Shown here: one piece after another, positions 1-8,145 of the stretch
Layout of the letters: every line of letters starts with the position of its first letter
Numbering within the stretch: the stretch's first letter is position 1
Assembly: GCF_003112535.1 (NCBI RefSeq)
Contig: NZ_BEWA01000020.1
Location: 1 to 64,000 of the forward strand
Source of the DNA: Streptomyces rishiriensis
GTDB lineage: Bacteria > Actinomycetota > Actinomycetes > Streptomycetales > Streptomycetaceae
Length of the DNA stretch: 64,000 nucleotides
Direction of reading: 5' to 3'
Notes under the pieces: model-generated
What the model was told of the DNA's origin: nothing
Database searches by the model: none
What the model saw: only the letters and a program-made list of their open reading frames with translations
Position numbers and translations under genes: made by a program

Positions 1-79
1 CCGTTGGGCCGTTCCGACGTCTCAAACCTTAGCGGATCCGGTGGGCAGTTCCTAATCGGGCTGCCGGCCCCTATTCGAA

Positions 80-105
80 TTGAATTCGGGCATGCCGAAA
101 TTCAA
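80..105. promoter_or_regulatory. Imperfect palindrome in left-edge intergenic DNA
   Basis: The first 269 bases hold no convincing gene and are less GC-rich than the rest. Within them TTGAATTCGG and CCGAAATTCAA face each other around GCATG, an imperfect 26-bp palindrome with one extra A in the right arm. It could be an operator for a gene beyond the left edge. Function not shown by the sequence. Confidence 0.3.
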
Positions 106-269
106 CCCCGTCGGGAGATCGTGCTGTGGTTTGTTGTGCCGCTGCTGCGGCGGAGGTGCTACCGAAGAACCGTTACGGCTCCGTGGCAACCCGAAGAACT
201 TTACTGATCCTGCATGGCGGTGTCAAGCACCCCCTGTCAAGATCTTTTCCTGCGGGTCGGACCCGTGGA

Positions 270-836
270 TCAGTCGAGGTCGCTGAGCCTGCCGCCGGCG
301 TCCGGCTGGGCGTGCTCCACCCTGCGCAGGAGCCTGGTCAGGACCTCGCCGAGGCTGGTGCGCTCGTCGGCGGTGAGGTCCTGCAGGAGGTCCCCCTCGA
401 AGACCGTCGCCATGCGCATCGCCTGCAGCCACTTCTCGCGCCCTTCGGGCGTGAGCTCCACGATCACGCGGACCCGGTTGGACTCGTCCCGCTCACGGGT
501 CACCAGTCCCTCGGCGACCATGCGGTCGATCCGGTGGGTCATGGCGGCCGGCGTCAGACCGAGACGCTTGGCCAGGTCGCTGGGGCCGAGGCGATAGGGG
601 GCGCCGGAGAGCACGAGGGCCTTGAGGACCTCCCACTCGGCGTTGCTGATGCCGAGGTCGGCGGTCTGGCGGCCGTACGCGACGTTCATACGGCGGTTGA
701 GGCGGGAGAGCGCCGAGACGATCTTCTCGACCTGGGGGTCGAGGTCCTGGAACTCGCGCTGGTAGGCGGCGATCTGCTCTTCCAGTGTCGGCTCGCCGCC
801 GAGGCCGGTGCCGATCGTGCCGGGGGTGTCGCCCAT
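270..836 (-). CDS. MarR-family transcriptional regulator
   Basis: A 188-residue winged-helix regulator. Residues about 75-135 carry the MarR core: the recognition helix region GLTPAAMTHRIDRM followed by the wing VTRERDESNRVRVIVELTPEG, then a dimerisation helix. The family normally represses a divergent gene and releases DNA on binding a phenolic or other small ligand. It is divergent from an MFS exporter starting near 1003, which is the usual target arrangement, and a palindrome lies between them. ATG start at 836. The ligand is unknown. Confidence 0.93.
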   Translation of the reverse strand: MGDTPGTIGTGLGGEPTLEEQIAAYQREFQDLDPQVEKIVSALSRLNRRMNVAYGRQTADLGISNAEWEVLKALVLSGAPYRLGPSDLAKRLGLTPAAMTHRIDRMVAEGLVTRERDESNRVRVIVELTPEGREKWLQAMRMATVFEGDLLQDLTADERTSLGEVLTRLLRRVEHAQPDAGGRLSDLD

Positions 837-866
837 GGACGAAGTATCGCACGGGCCCCATTCGCA

Positions 867-894
867 TTGAAGTACTTCGAGGTGTACTGTTCAA
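867..894. promoter_or_regulatory. Candidate MarR operator between marR and MFS gene
   Basis: GAAGTACTTC at 869-878 is a perfect 10-bp palindrome, extended to 14 bp with one mismatch, and a second GTACT lies at 884-888 with TTCAA at 890-894. The AT-rich block sits midway between two divergent starts. This placement suits autoregulation and control of the exporter. Binding is inferred only. Confidence 0.45.
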
Positions 895-1002
895 TCTCGA
901 ACTTTAGCTTTGAAGTCTTCGGTGCTAAGTACTGAGGCAGTGGAAGCTTCCCAAGGTGTCGTCGCCCCGAAGGCGCGTCGGCACTGTCTGAGAGAGGTGA
1001 AC

Positions 1003-2286
1003 GTGACCAGGGCGATGGGCGCAGCGATGCGCCGGATCCACGTGGGCAACGCGCTCAGCGCGTTCGGGCTGGGCTTCACCGTCCCCTATCTGTACGTCTA
1101 TGTGGCGCAGGTGCGGGGGCTGGGGGCCATGACGGCGGGGCTCGTCCTCGCCGTGTTCGCCGTGGCCGCGTTGATCGTGCTTCCGTTCGCCGGCCGGGCG
1201 ATCGTGCGGCGCGGTCCCCTGCCGGTCCTGCTCACCGCCCTGGTCACCGCCGCCGTCGGCTCACTGGGTCTGGGGCTCGCCGGCAACGCCACCGCCGTCC
1301 TGACCGCCGCGGCTGCGCTCGGGGCCGGTCAGGCCGTGATGCAGCCGGCGCTGGCGACGATGATCGTGGACAGCTCGACCTCGGAGACCCGTTCGCGGGC
1401 GTTCGCGACCCAGTTCTTTCTGCAGAACCTGGGGCTCGGCGTCGGCGGGCTGATCGGCGGGCACCTCGTCGACACCACGCGCGTGTCCTCCTTCACGCTG
1501 CTGTTCGCCATCGAGGCGGCGATGTTCCTGCTGCTGGCCGTGGTGATGTCGACGGTGCGACTGCCGCACGCCCCGCGTGTGGGGGACGTCCCGCAGTCCG
1601 CGCGGGGCGGCTGGAAGCAGATGCTCGGGAACCGGGCCATGGTGCAGCTGTGCGTGCTCGGCTTCGTGCTGTTCTTCGCCTGTTACGGGCAGTTCGAGTC
1701 CGGGCTGAGCGCGTACGGCGTCGAGGCCGCCGGGATCTCGACGTCCGCCCTCGGAACCGCGCTCGCCGCCAACACGGCGATGATCGTGGTCGCGCAGTTC
1801 GCCGTGCTGAAGTTCGTCGAGCGGCAGAAGCGGTCTCGGGTGATCGCGGCTGTCGGGCTGATCTGGGCGGTGGCCTGGGTCGTGGCCGGGTACGCCGGGC
1901 TCGGACATGGCAGCCAGGCGATGGCGACGGCGGCGTTCGTGTCGACGTACGCGCTGTTCGGGCTGGGTGAGGCGATGCTGTCGCCGACGGTCGCGCCGCT
2001 GGTGGCGGATCTCGCGCCGGCCGGGCTGGCGGGCCAGTACAACTCGGCGTTCGCCCTGGTGAAGCAGCTGGCGCTGGCGGTCGGGCCGGCGGTGGGCGGG
2101 CCGATGGGGGCCTCCCTGCCCGCCCCGTACATCGTCACGTTCCTGCTGTTCTCGCTCGGGATCACCTACCTGGCGCTGCGACTGGGGCGGCGGCTGACCG
2201 CCGTCCAGGATCAGCCGTGGCTGGTGCGCAACCGGGTCGTGGCCCGTGGTGGGGCCGCTGTGGAGCCCGTGGGGGCGGAGGCCTGA
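1003..2286 (+). CDS. MFS transporter, drug-efflux type
   Basis: About 427 residues with twelve predicted membrane helices and the usual weak symmetry of two six-helix halves. It is probably an exporter driven by the proton gradient, since it sits divergent to a MarR regulator. I chose GTG 1003 (MTRAMGAAMRRIHVGNALSA) because AGAGAGG lies 5 nt upstream. GTG 997 and more distal starts are in frame. The hydrophobic sequence begins at the HVGNALSAFGLGF segment, so the longer starts would only add an unconserved tail. The substrate cannot be read from sequence. Confidence 0.88.
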   Translation: MTRAMGAAMRRIHVGNALSAFGLGFTVPYLYVYVAQVRGLGAMTAGLVLAVFAVAALIVLPFAGRAIVRRGPLPVLLTALVTAAVGSLGLGLAGNATAVLTAAAALGAGQAVMQPALATMIVDSSTSETRSRAFATQFFLQNLGLGVGGLIGGHLVDTTRVSSFTLLFAIEAAMFLLLAVVMSTVRLPHAPRVGDVPQSARGGWKQMLGNRAMVQLCVLGFVLFFACYGQFESGLSAYGVEAAGISTSALGTALAANTAMIVVAQFAVLKFVERQKRSRVIAAVGLIWAVAWVVAGYAGLGHGSQAMATAAFVSTYALFGLGEAMLSPTVAPLVADLAPAGLAGQYNSAFALVKQLALAVGPAVGGPMGASLPAPYIVTFLLFSLGITYLALRLGRRLTAVQDQPWLVRNRVVARGGAAVEPVGAEA

Positions 2287-2320
2287 GCCTGCCCGGCCGT
2301 GCGCCGGGCTCCCTGTGGAG

Positions 2321-2354
2321 AGGCGGCCGTCGTTCTTCGGGACGACGGCCGCCT
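2321..2354 (+). terminator. Intrinsic terminator after MFS gene
   Basis: A perfect 13-bp stem (AGGCGGCCGTCGT with its complement) and an 8-nt loop, followed by TTTCTGTCTT. It begins 34 nt past the MFS stop codon. Confidence 0.85.
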
Positions 2355-2369
2355 TTCTGTCTTCGTCTG

Positions 2370-2420
2370 TTGTCCGACTTCGCCTCTTGTCCGACTTCGC
2401 CTCTTGTCCGGCTTCGCCTC
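2370..2420. repeat. 17-bp tandem repeat, three copies
   Basis: The unit TTGTCCGACTTCGCCTC occurs three times in a row. The third copy has one substitution. It lies between the MFS terminator and the stop of the methyltransferase gene. Confidence 0.9.
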
Positions 2421-2439
2421 TTGACGCGGGGCGGCGCGG

Positions 2440-3237
2440 TCAGCGGGTCGCGGTCACCAGGGTCGCCGTGAACGGGAACGTCGTCGTCGCTGCGGGCAGG
2501 TGGGCGCGGATCGTCTCGGCGGCGCGGGTGAGGGCCTCGTCGCCTCCGGAGTCGATGAGCGACCGGCCCCAGGGGATCGCGGAGAGGTGGCCGGCGACGT
2601 AGTCCTCCAGAGGGGGGAGGTCGACGGCGAATGTGAGGTCGCGGCGGGTCGTGGAGTGGAAGCCGGCGCGGTCGAGGGCGGCGGTGAGGCGGTCCGCGGC
2701 GTCGAAGGCGGCCCGGAAGGTGGCCGCCGCGTCCGGGCCGTCGAACTGTTCGAGGGCGCGGAGCTGGGCCAGGAAGTACGGGGAGTCGTCCAGGCGGGCC
2801 CAGACCGTGGCGGCGAAGCGGCCGCCGGGGCGGGTGACACGGGCCGTCTCCGCCAGGGCCGCGTCGAGGTCGGGGAAGAACTGGACGCCCTGCTGGCAGA
2901 GGACGGCGTCGAAGGCGGCGTCGGGGTAGGGGAGGTCGTCGGCGGGGGCGGGGGTGAACTCGATGTCCGGGTAGAGGCGTGGGTGGCATGCCACGGCGAT
3001 CTTGAGCATGCCCTCGTTGAGGTCCGTGCCGGCGACCCGGCCGGCGGGGCCGGTCTGTGCGGCGGCGGCACGTGCCGCGAAGCCCGTGCCGCAGGCGAGG
3101 TCGAGGACGGTGGCGCCGGGGTAGAGGTCCACGGCGTCCACGAGTGCGGTGACGAAGGGCGCCATGAGGGGCGCGACGTAGTGTTCGTAGCGCTCGGGAG
3201 CGCTTCCCTTGAGGTCAAAGCCCGTTGCGTCTGCCAT
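2440..3237 (-). CDS. Class I SAM-dependent methyltransferase
   Basis: A 265-residue Rossmann-fold methyltransferase. Motif I VLDLACGTGFAAR (about residues 44-56) binds S-adenosylmethionine, GTDLNEGML follows as motif II, and VTRPGGRFAATVW is motif post-III. The fold resembles UbiE/Methyltransf_11 proteins acting on small molecules. No neighbour reveals the substrate. ATG start at 3237; the upstream sequence has no strong ribosome-binding site. Confidence 0.88.
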   Translation of the reverse strand: MADATGFDLKGSAPERYEHYVAPLMAPFVTALVDAVDLYPGATVLDLACGTGFAARAAAAQTGPAGRVAGTDLNEGMLKIAVACHPRLYPDIEFTPAPADDLPYPDAAFDAVLCQQGVQFFPDLDAALAETARVTRPGGRFAATVWARLDDSPYFLAQLRALEQFDGPDAAATFRAAFDAADRLTAALDRAGFHSTTRRDLTFAVDLPPLEDYVAGHLSAIPWGRSLIDSGGDEALTRAAETIRAHLPAATTTFPFTATLVTATR

Positions 3238-3332
3238 GGGGAGCTACTAGCACCGGGGGACGTGTTCGCCTAGATGCCGCGCGCGGGGGAACGGGCGTTC
3301 GGGCCGTGTTCGGGCCTTTCCCCGGCCTGCTC

Positions 3333-4985
3333 TCAGTCGGACGGTTTCGGCAGGACGAACTCGCACCACACGGCCTTTCCACCGCCCGGGGTGCGTCTGC
3401 TGCCCCAGTTCGAGGCGATGGTGGCGACGATGGCGATGCCCCGGCCGGACTCGTCGCCCGGTTCCGCTCGGCGGCGGCGCGGGAGGTGGTCGTCGCCGTC
3501 GGTGACCTCGATGATCAGGCGGCGGTCGGTGCGGCGCAGCCGCAGCCGCATGGGCGGGATGCCGTGCTGGAGCGAGTTGGCGACGAGTTCGCTGGCGGCG
3601 AGGACGCCGAGGTCGTGCAGGTCGGCCGGGAAGCGCCAGCTGGTCAGGACGCCGGAGGCGAAGGCACGCGCGCGGGGTGCGGCTTCCACCCCGCCGAGGA
3701 GCTCCAGGGCCGCGTTGCGGAACAGCTCGCCGTCGGGGCCGGTGCGGGCCGGGTGCTGCAGGACGAGGACGGCGACGTCGTCGTCGTGGTCGGCGGTGAC
3801 GCCGGCCGAGCGGACCAGTCGGTCGCAGACGACCTGGGGGCTGCCGGTGGCACCGGCCAGGGCGCGCTCCAGGGCGGCGATGCCTTCGTCGAGGTCCTCG
3901 TTGCGGCGCTCCACGAGGCCGTCGGTGTAGAGGACGGCCGTCGAGCCGGGGCCGAGGGGGATCGAGCCGGAGGCGTGCATCCAGCCGCCGGTGCCGAGCG
4001 GAGGGCCGGTGGGCTCGTCGGCGCGCAGGACGGTGCCGTTGTCGTCGCGGACGAGGATGGGCAGATGGCCCGCCGAGGCGTACACCAGGCTGCCCTCGTT
4101 GGGGTCGTGGATGGCGTACACGCAGGTGGCGATCTGGTTGGCGTCGATCTCCGTGGCGAGGCCGTCGAGGAGCTGGAGGACCTCGTGCGGGGGCAGGTCG
4201 AGGCGGGCGTACGCCCTGACGGCCGTGCGGAGCTGGCCCATGACGGCGGCCGCGCGGACGCCCCGGCCCATGACGTCGCCGATGACGAGGGCGGTACGGC
4301 CGCCGCCCAGCGTGATGACGTCGTACCAGTCGCCGCCGACCGCGGCCTCGGTGCCGCCGGGCTGGTAGGTGGCGGCGATGCGCAGGTCGTCGGGCTCTTC
4401 GAGCTCCTGGGGCAGCAGCGAGCGCTGGAGGGTGACGGCGGTCTCGCGCTGGCGTCGTTCGCTGGTTCTGAGGCGTTCGGCGGCCTCTGCGTGGTCGGTG
4501 ACGTCGGTGGCGAAGACCAGGACGGCGCCCTTGCCGTTGTCCTCGGCGGCCGGGGTGCAGGTGAACGTGTAGTGGCGGCCGTCAGGGGCCTTGCGGGACT
4601 TCAGGGTGCGGGGCTTGCCGCTGCGCAGGGCCTGGTCGAGGAGGGGCAGCAGGCCGAGGTCGCGCAGTTCGGGGAGTGCGTCGGCGGCGGGTTCGCCGCA
4701 GGAGCGGGCGCCGAAGGCGGCCTTGTAGGCGTCGTTGACGTAGGCGAGGCGGTGGTCCGGGCCATGGACGAGCGCGACGAGGGCCGGGACGCGGTCGAGG
4801 ACCTCACGGACCGGGAGTTCGTCGACGGCGGGCACCGGGGGCGGCCCGTCGGTGTGTTGTTCGGCGCGGGCCGCTGGCACGGAGCCCTCGCTCCGTCGGT
4901 CCGTGGTGGTGACCGGGTGCTCGGCTCGCGCGGCGGCGCGGCGCTGCGTTCCGGGGAGCCGGGCGCTCCAGCGCGTGAAGTTCAC
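3333..4985 (-). CDS. PAS-SpoIIE phosphatase with anti-sigma kinase domain
   Basis: A 550-residue signalling protein of the Streptomyces partner-switching type. A PAS domain (about 60-170, LVALVHGPDHRLAYVND) may bind a small ligand. A PP2C/SpoIIE serine phosphatase follows (about 200-390, with GGDWYDVI and VGVTADHDDD-like metal-binding acidic residues seen as GVTADHDDDVAVL). The C-terminal GHKL ATPase (about 420-545, ASELVANSLQHG) resembles RsbW anti-sigma kinases. Such proteins control an anti-anti-sigma factor by opposing phosphorylation and dephosphorylation. GTG start at 4985 with AAGGA just upstream. No cognate sigma factor is adjacent. Confidence 0.9.
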   Translation of the reverse strand: MNFTRWSARLPGTQRRAAARAEHPVTTTDRRSEGSVPAARAEQHTDGPPPVPAVDELPVREVLDRVPALVALVHGPDHRLAYVNDAYKAAFGARSCGEPAADALPELRDLGLLPLLDQALRSGKPRTLKSRKAPDGRHYTFTCTPAAEDNGKGAVLVFATDVTDHAEAAERLRTSERRQRETAVTLQRSLLPQELEEPDDLRIAATYQPGGTEAAVGGDWYDVITLGGGRTALVIGDVMGRGVRAAAVMGQLRTAVRAYARLDLPPHEVLQLLDGLATEIDANQIATCVYAIHDPNEGSLVYASAGHLPILVRDDNGTVLRADEPTGPPLGTGGWMHASGSIPLGPGSTAVLYTDGLVERRNEDLDEGIAALERALAGATGSPQVVCDRLVRSAGVTADHDDDVAVLVLQHPARTGPDGELFRNAALELLGGVEAAPRARAFASGVLTSWRFPADLHDLGVLAASELVANSLQHGIPPMRLRLRRTDRRLIIEVTDGDDHLPRRRRAEPGDESGRGIAIVATIASNWGSRRTPGGGKAVWCEFVLPKPSD

Positions 4986-5268
4986 GAATCCTTGCCTCGC
5001 GTAGTCGTCGTCGGCCGGCTCCGGGCCCGGCCTGGGCTCCGGGGGCCGTGCGGCGGTGGCCGCACATTGTTACAGCACCCGGGGTGTGGGGCACGTGGGA
5101 ACAGCTCGTGGGTCTGGCGGGGGCGGGTGATGGTCCGCCCCGGCTCGGAAGGGGGGCTCGAAAGGGGCTCGGGAAGGGCGATGAGCAGGGGGCAGTCTGG
5201 CAGTGCGGCCGCCGTCCGGGCCGACATTCGTCAGACGTGGGGGTGGTCGGCGGAGTTCCTGGATCGGG

Positions 5269-6648
5269 TCAGGACGACCCCTTCGGGTCGCCGGAAGGCT
5301 CGTCAGAAGGCTTTCCACCGGCAGCGAGTTCGAACTCCGCGCGGGGATGTTCGAGTGACCCCAGGGAGACGATCTCCCGTTTGAAGAGTCCGGAGAGGGT
5401 CCATTCGGCGAGCACCCGCGCCTTGCGGTTGAAGGTGGGCACGCGGCTGAGGTGGTACGCGCGGTGCATGAACCAGGCGGGATAGCCCTTGAGCTTGCGC
5501 CCGTAGACGTGGGCGACGCCCTTGTGCAGGCCGAGTGAGGCGACCGAGCCGACGTATCTGTGGGAGTACGTCTGCAGGGGTTCGCCGCGCAGGGAGCGGG
5601 CGACGTTGTCGGCGAGCACCTTGGCCTGGCGGACGGCGTGCTGGGCGTTGGGGGCGGTCTGGCTGCCGGGGACGTCGGCCGTGACGTCGGGGACGGCCGC
5701 GGCGTCTCCGGCCGCCCACGCGTGCGTGGCGCCGTCGAGGGTCAGCTCAGGGGTGCATTTCAGCCGGCCTCGTTCGGTGAGCGGCAGGTCGGTGGCGGCG
5801 AGGAGCGGGTGGGGCTTGACGCCGGCGGTCCACACGACCGTGCGGGTCGGGAAGCGGGCGCCGTCGCTGAGGACGGCGACACGGTCGGCGCAGGACTCCA
5901 GGCGGGTGTTCAGGCGTACGTCGATGTTGCGGCGGCGCAGCTCGCTGACGGTGTAGCGGCCCAGGTCGGCGCCGACCTCGGGCAGGATCCGGTCGGAAGC
6001 CTCGACGAGGATCCATTTCAGGTCGTCGGGCTGGATGTTGTGGTAGTAGCGGGTGGTGTAGCGGGCCATGTCCTCCAGCTCGCCGAGCGCCTCCACGCCC
6101 GCGTAGCCGCCGCCGACGAAGACGAAGGTGAGGGCGGCGTCGCGGATGGCGGGGTCGCGGGTGGAGGAGGCGATGTCCATCTGCTCGATGACGTGGTTGC
6201 GCAGCCCGATGGCCTCCTCGACGGTCTTGAAGCCGATGGCGAAGTCGGCGAGGCCGGGGATGGGCAGCGTGCGGGAGATCGAGCCGGGCGCGAGGACGAG
6301 TTCGTCGTACGTCAGCTGCCGGGGGCCGGTGCCCTCTTCCTCCGTGGCGAGGGTGGTGAGGGTGGCGGTGCGTTTGGCGTGGTCGACGGCGGTGACCTCG
6401 CCGACCAGGACCCGGCAGTGGGGCAGGACGCGGCGCAGGGGCACGACGACGTGCCGGGGGGAGATGGAGCCCGCGGCCGCCTCGGGAAGGAAGGGCTGAT
6501 AGGTCATGTACGGGTCAGGTGTGACGACCGTGATCTCGGCCTCGCCCCGGCCGAGTTCCTGTTTGAGCTTCCGCTGGAGCCGCAGGGCCGTGTACATCCC
6601 GACGTAGCCGCCGCCGACAACGAGAATGCGCGCACGTTCCTTCACCAT
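5269..6648 (-). CDS. ndh: Type II NADH dehydrogenase (NAD(P)/FAD oxidoreductase)
   Basis: About 459 residues. The FAD-binding glycine motif VVGGGYVG is at residues 10-17 and the NADH-binding motif VFVGGGYAG near 176-184, as in non-proton-pumping NDH-2 enzymes that pass electrons from NADH to menaquinone. The C-terminus has amphipathic, basic segments (YPAWFMHRAYHLSRVP) that fit peripheral membrane attachment. The open frame extends upstream to 6873, but MVKERARILVVGGG at 6648 is the natural start because it directly precedes the Rossmann fold. It is divergent from a TetR gene. Confidence 0.88.
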   Translation of the reverse strand: MVKERARILVVGGGYVGMYTALRLQRKLKQELGRGEAEITVVTPDPYMTYQPFLPEAAAGSISPRHVVVPLRRVLPHCRVLVGEVTAVDHAKRTATLTTLATEEEGTGPRQLTYDELVLAPGSISRTLPIPGLADFAIGFKTVEEAIGLRNHVIEQMDIASSTRDPAIRDAALTFVFVGGGYAGVEALGELEDMARYTTRYYHNIQPDDLKWILVEASDRILPEVGADLGRYTVSELRRRNIDVRLNTRLESCADRVAVLSDGARFPTRTVVWTAGVKPHPLLAATDLPLTERGRLKCTPELTLDGATHAWAAGDAAAVPDVTADVPGSQTAPNAQHAVRQAKVLADNVARSLRGEPLQTYSHRYVGSVASLGLHKGVAHVYGRKLKGYPAWFMHRAYHLSRVPTFNRKARVLAEWTLSGLFKREIVSLGSLEHPRAEFELAAGGKPSDEPSGDPKGSS

Positions 6649-7028
6649 CCCATGACGCACCGGACATCGGAGTTTGTCCACAGCCCCGACAATTTGTGTG
6701 ACCGCGAGTCGCGTGGGCCCGGGGTTGGCCGAAACACCGGAGTGAGCAGCAGATGTGCAGGTCAGAGGGCGTGCGCCGGGGTGCGGGAAGGGGCGCAATC
6801 GGGACGTATACGACCCGTACTCCGATCGGGGGGCGCTCCGTGCGGAACCTGCCCCTTCTGAATTGACTCCCACTCAACTATGTTCGTGTGTCGACGGGGT
6901 GTCAGGGGGAAGCGCTCCGCGGGTCTGCGACGGGCGGGTCCACGGAGACCGTCCCCTGTGCTGCACACCCCGGCTTTCGATTGCGGGGAGCGTCTCCGGG
7001 GGGAGACGTCATTACCGGGGGATCAATC
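6649..7028. promoter_or_regulatory. Divergent intergenic region ndh / tetR
   Basis: This 380-bp stretch has no supported gene. On the minus strand TTGTCG (6687-6692) and CGATGT (6664-6669) are separated by 17 bp and could be the ndh promoter with a very short leader. On the plus strand TTGACT lies at 6863-6868, but no well-spaced -10 box is visible. GGGGGA at 7016-7021 is the tetR ribosome-binding site. Confidence 0.4.
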
Positions 7029-7793
7029 ATGACCATTCAGAACTCGCATTGGTCGACGGCGTCGGCTCTCGCACCAAGTGGCGCGATCGGCGCCGCGGTG
7101 GGCGGCGGACGAGGAGACAGCGCGCGGACGGCACCGCTGCGCGTGGACGCACAGCGCAATCTGGAACACGTACTGCGAGCGGCGCGCGAGGTCTTCGGCG
7201 AGCTGGGCTACGGCGCGCCGATGGAGGATGTGGCGCGGCGCGCGCGGGTCGGCGTCGGCACCGTGTACCGGCGTTTCCCGAGCAAGGACGTCCTGGTGCG
7301 TCGGATAGCCGAGGAGGAGACTTCCCGGCTGACCGACCAGGCGCGGGCCGCGCTGGGCCAGGAGGACGAGCCGTGGTCGGCGCTGTCGCGCTTCCTGCGC
7401 ACGTCCGTGGCGTCCGGAGCCGGGCGGCTGCTGCCGCCGCAGGTGCTGCGCGTCGGGGTCGCGGAGGACGACGCCGAGGCGACGCCTGCCGACGCGGCGC
7501 GGGTGCCGCAGCAGCGGACCCAGCCGGGCGGCGGCGAACTGCGGCTCGTCCCCGAAGGCGGCTCCACGGCCGCGGTCGACGACACGGGCGCCGCGGCGTT
7601 GCTCGACGTCGTGGGCCGGCTCGTGGAGCGGGCGCGGGAGGCGGGCGAGCTGCGCGCCGACGTGTCGGTGTCGGACGTGCTGCTGGTCATCGCGACGGCG
7701 GCGCCGTCGCTGCCCGACCCGGCCCAGCAGGCGGCGGCCTCGGCGCGACTGCTGGACATCCTGCTGGAGGGCCTGCGCTCGCGGTCGTCCTGA
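7029..7793 (+). CDS. TetR-family transcriptional regulator
   Basis: A 254-residue TetR protein. The N-terminal helix-turn-helix (about 38-85) reads EVFGELGYGAPMEDVARRARVG followed by GTVYRRFPSKDVL, an almost canonical TetR recognition helix. The long C-terminal ligand domain is family-typical. ATG at 7029 has GGGGGA 7-12 nt upstream; an earlier in-frame start at 6888 would only add unconserved sequence. It is divergent from ndh and upstream of the anchored sigma factor gene, either of which could be a target. Confidence 0.9.
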   Translation: MTIQNSHWSTASALAPSGAIGAAVGGGRGDSARTAPLRVDAQRNLEHVLRAAREVFGELGYGAPMEDVARRARVGVGTVYRRFPSKDVLVRRIAEEETSRLTDQARAALGQEDEPWSALSRFLRTSVASGAGRLLPPQVLRVGVAEDDAEATPADAARVPQQRTQPGGGELRLVPEGGSTAAVDDTGAAALLDVVGRLVERAREAGELRADVSVSDVLLVIATAAPSLPDPAQQAAASARLLDILLEGLRSRSS

Positions 7794-7891
7794 CCCGGTC
7801 CGGTCCGGTCCGGTCCGGTTCGCCGGAGCGGGTCCCTCGGGAGGCGTCCTGCAAGGGCGGACCTTCTGGGGGTGGGTCTCGTAAGGGTGAG

Positions 7892-7925
7892 GAGGGGGCG
7901 GGGGCCACGCGGCCCCCGCCCCCTC
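7892..7925 (+). terminator. Strong GC hairpin after tetR
   Basis: A perfect 15-bp stem (GAGGGGGCGGGGGCC and its complement) with the tetraloop ACGC. It separates tetR from the sigma factor gene. There is no T-tract, as is common in Streptomyces. Confidence 0.75.
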
Positions 7926-7978
7926 TCCGCCGCTCGGGCATACCGGGCACCGCACGGCCGGGGACCTCAACGCACGCC

Positions 7979-8008
7979 GACAGGGCGGGAGTTGTACCTC
8001 GCCCTGTC
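7979..8008. promoter_or_regulatory. 9-bp inverted repeat upstream of sigma factor gene
   Basis: GACAGGGCG (7979-7987) and CGCCCTGTC (8000-8008) are perfect arms around a 12-nt spacer, 138 bp before the sigma factor start. This is operator-like and could be bound by the adjacent TetR protein, though a small hairpin is equally possible. The rest of the 7794-8145 gap holds short GGTCC repeats and the terminator. Confidence 0.35.
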
Positions 8009-8145
8009 GGTGGAAAGGTAGTACTGGATTGCGGCAGGTCCCCACGGACGGGTGGGCGGCCCGCCGCACGGGGTTCTGACCACAAGCCGATATGGCACTC
8101 TGACCCGGTGGTCGGGACCGCGGGTCGGGGCGGGGGCTTTCCGCG

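Noticed and set aside
3225..5384. Open frame of 719 codons antisense to the SpoIIE-type gene
   Set aside because: No ribosome site or domain, Gly/Val/Ala composition typical of antisense frames, while the minus strand has a complete PAS-PP2C-ATPase protein.
6649..6760. Rex-type operator before the NADH dehydrogenase gene
   Set aside because: TTTGTGTGACC has one half-site resemblance only; no TGTGA-N6-TCACA palindrome is present.
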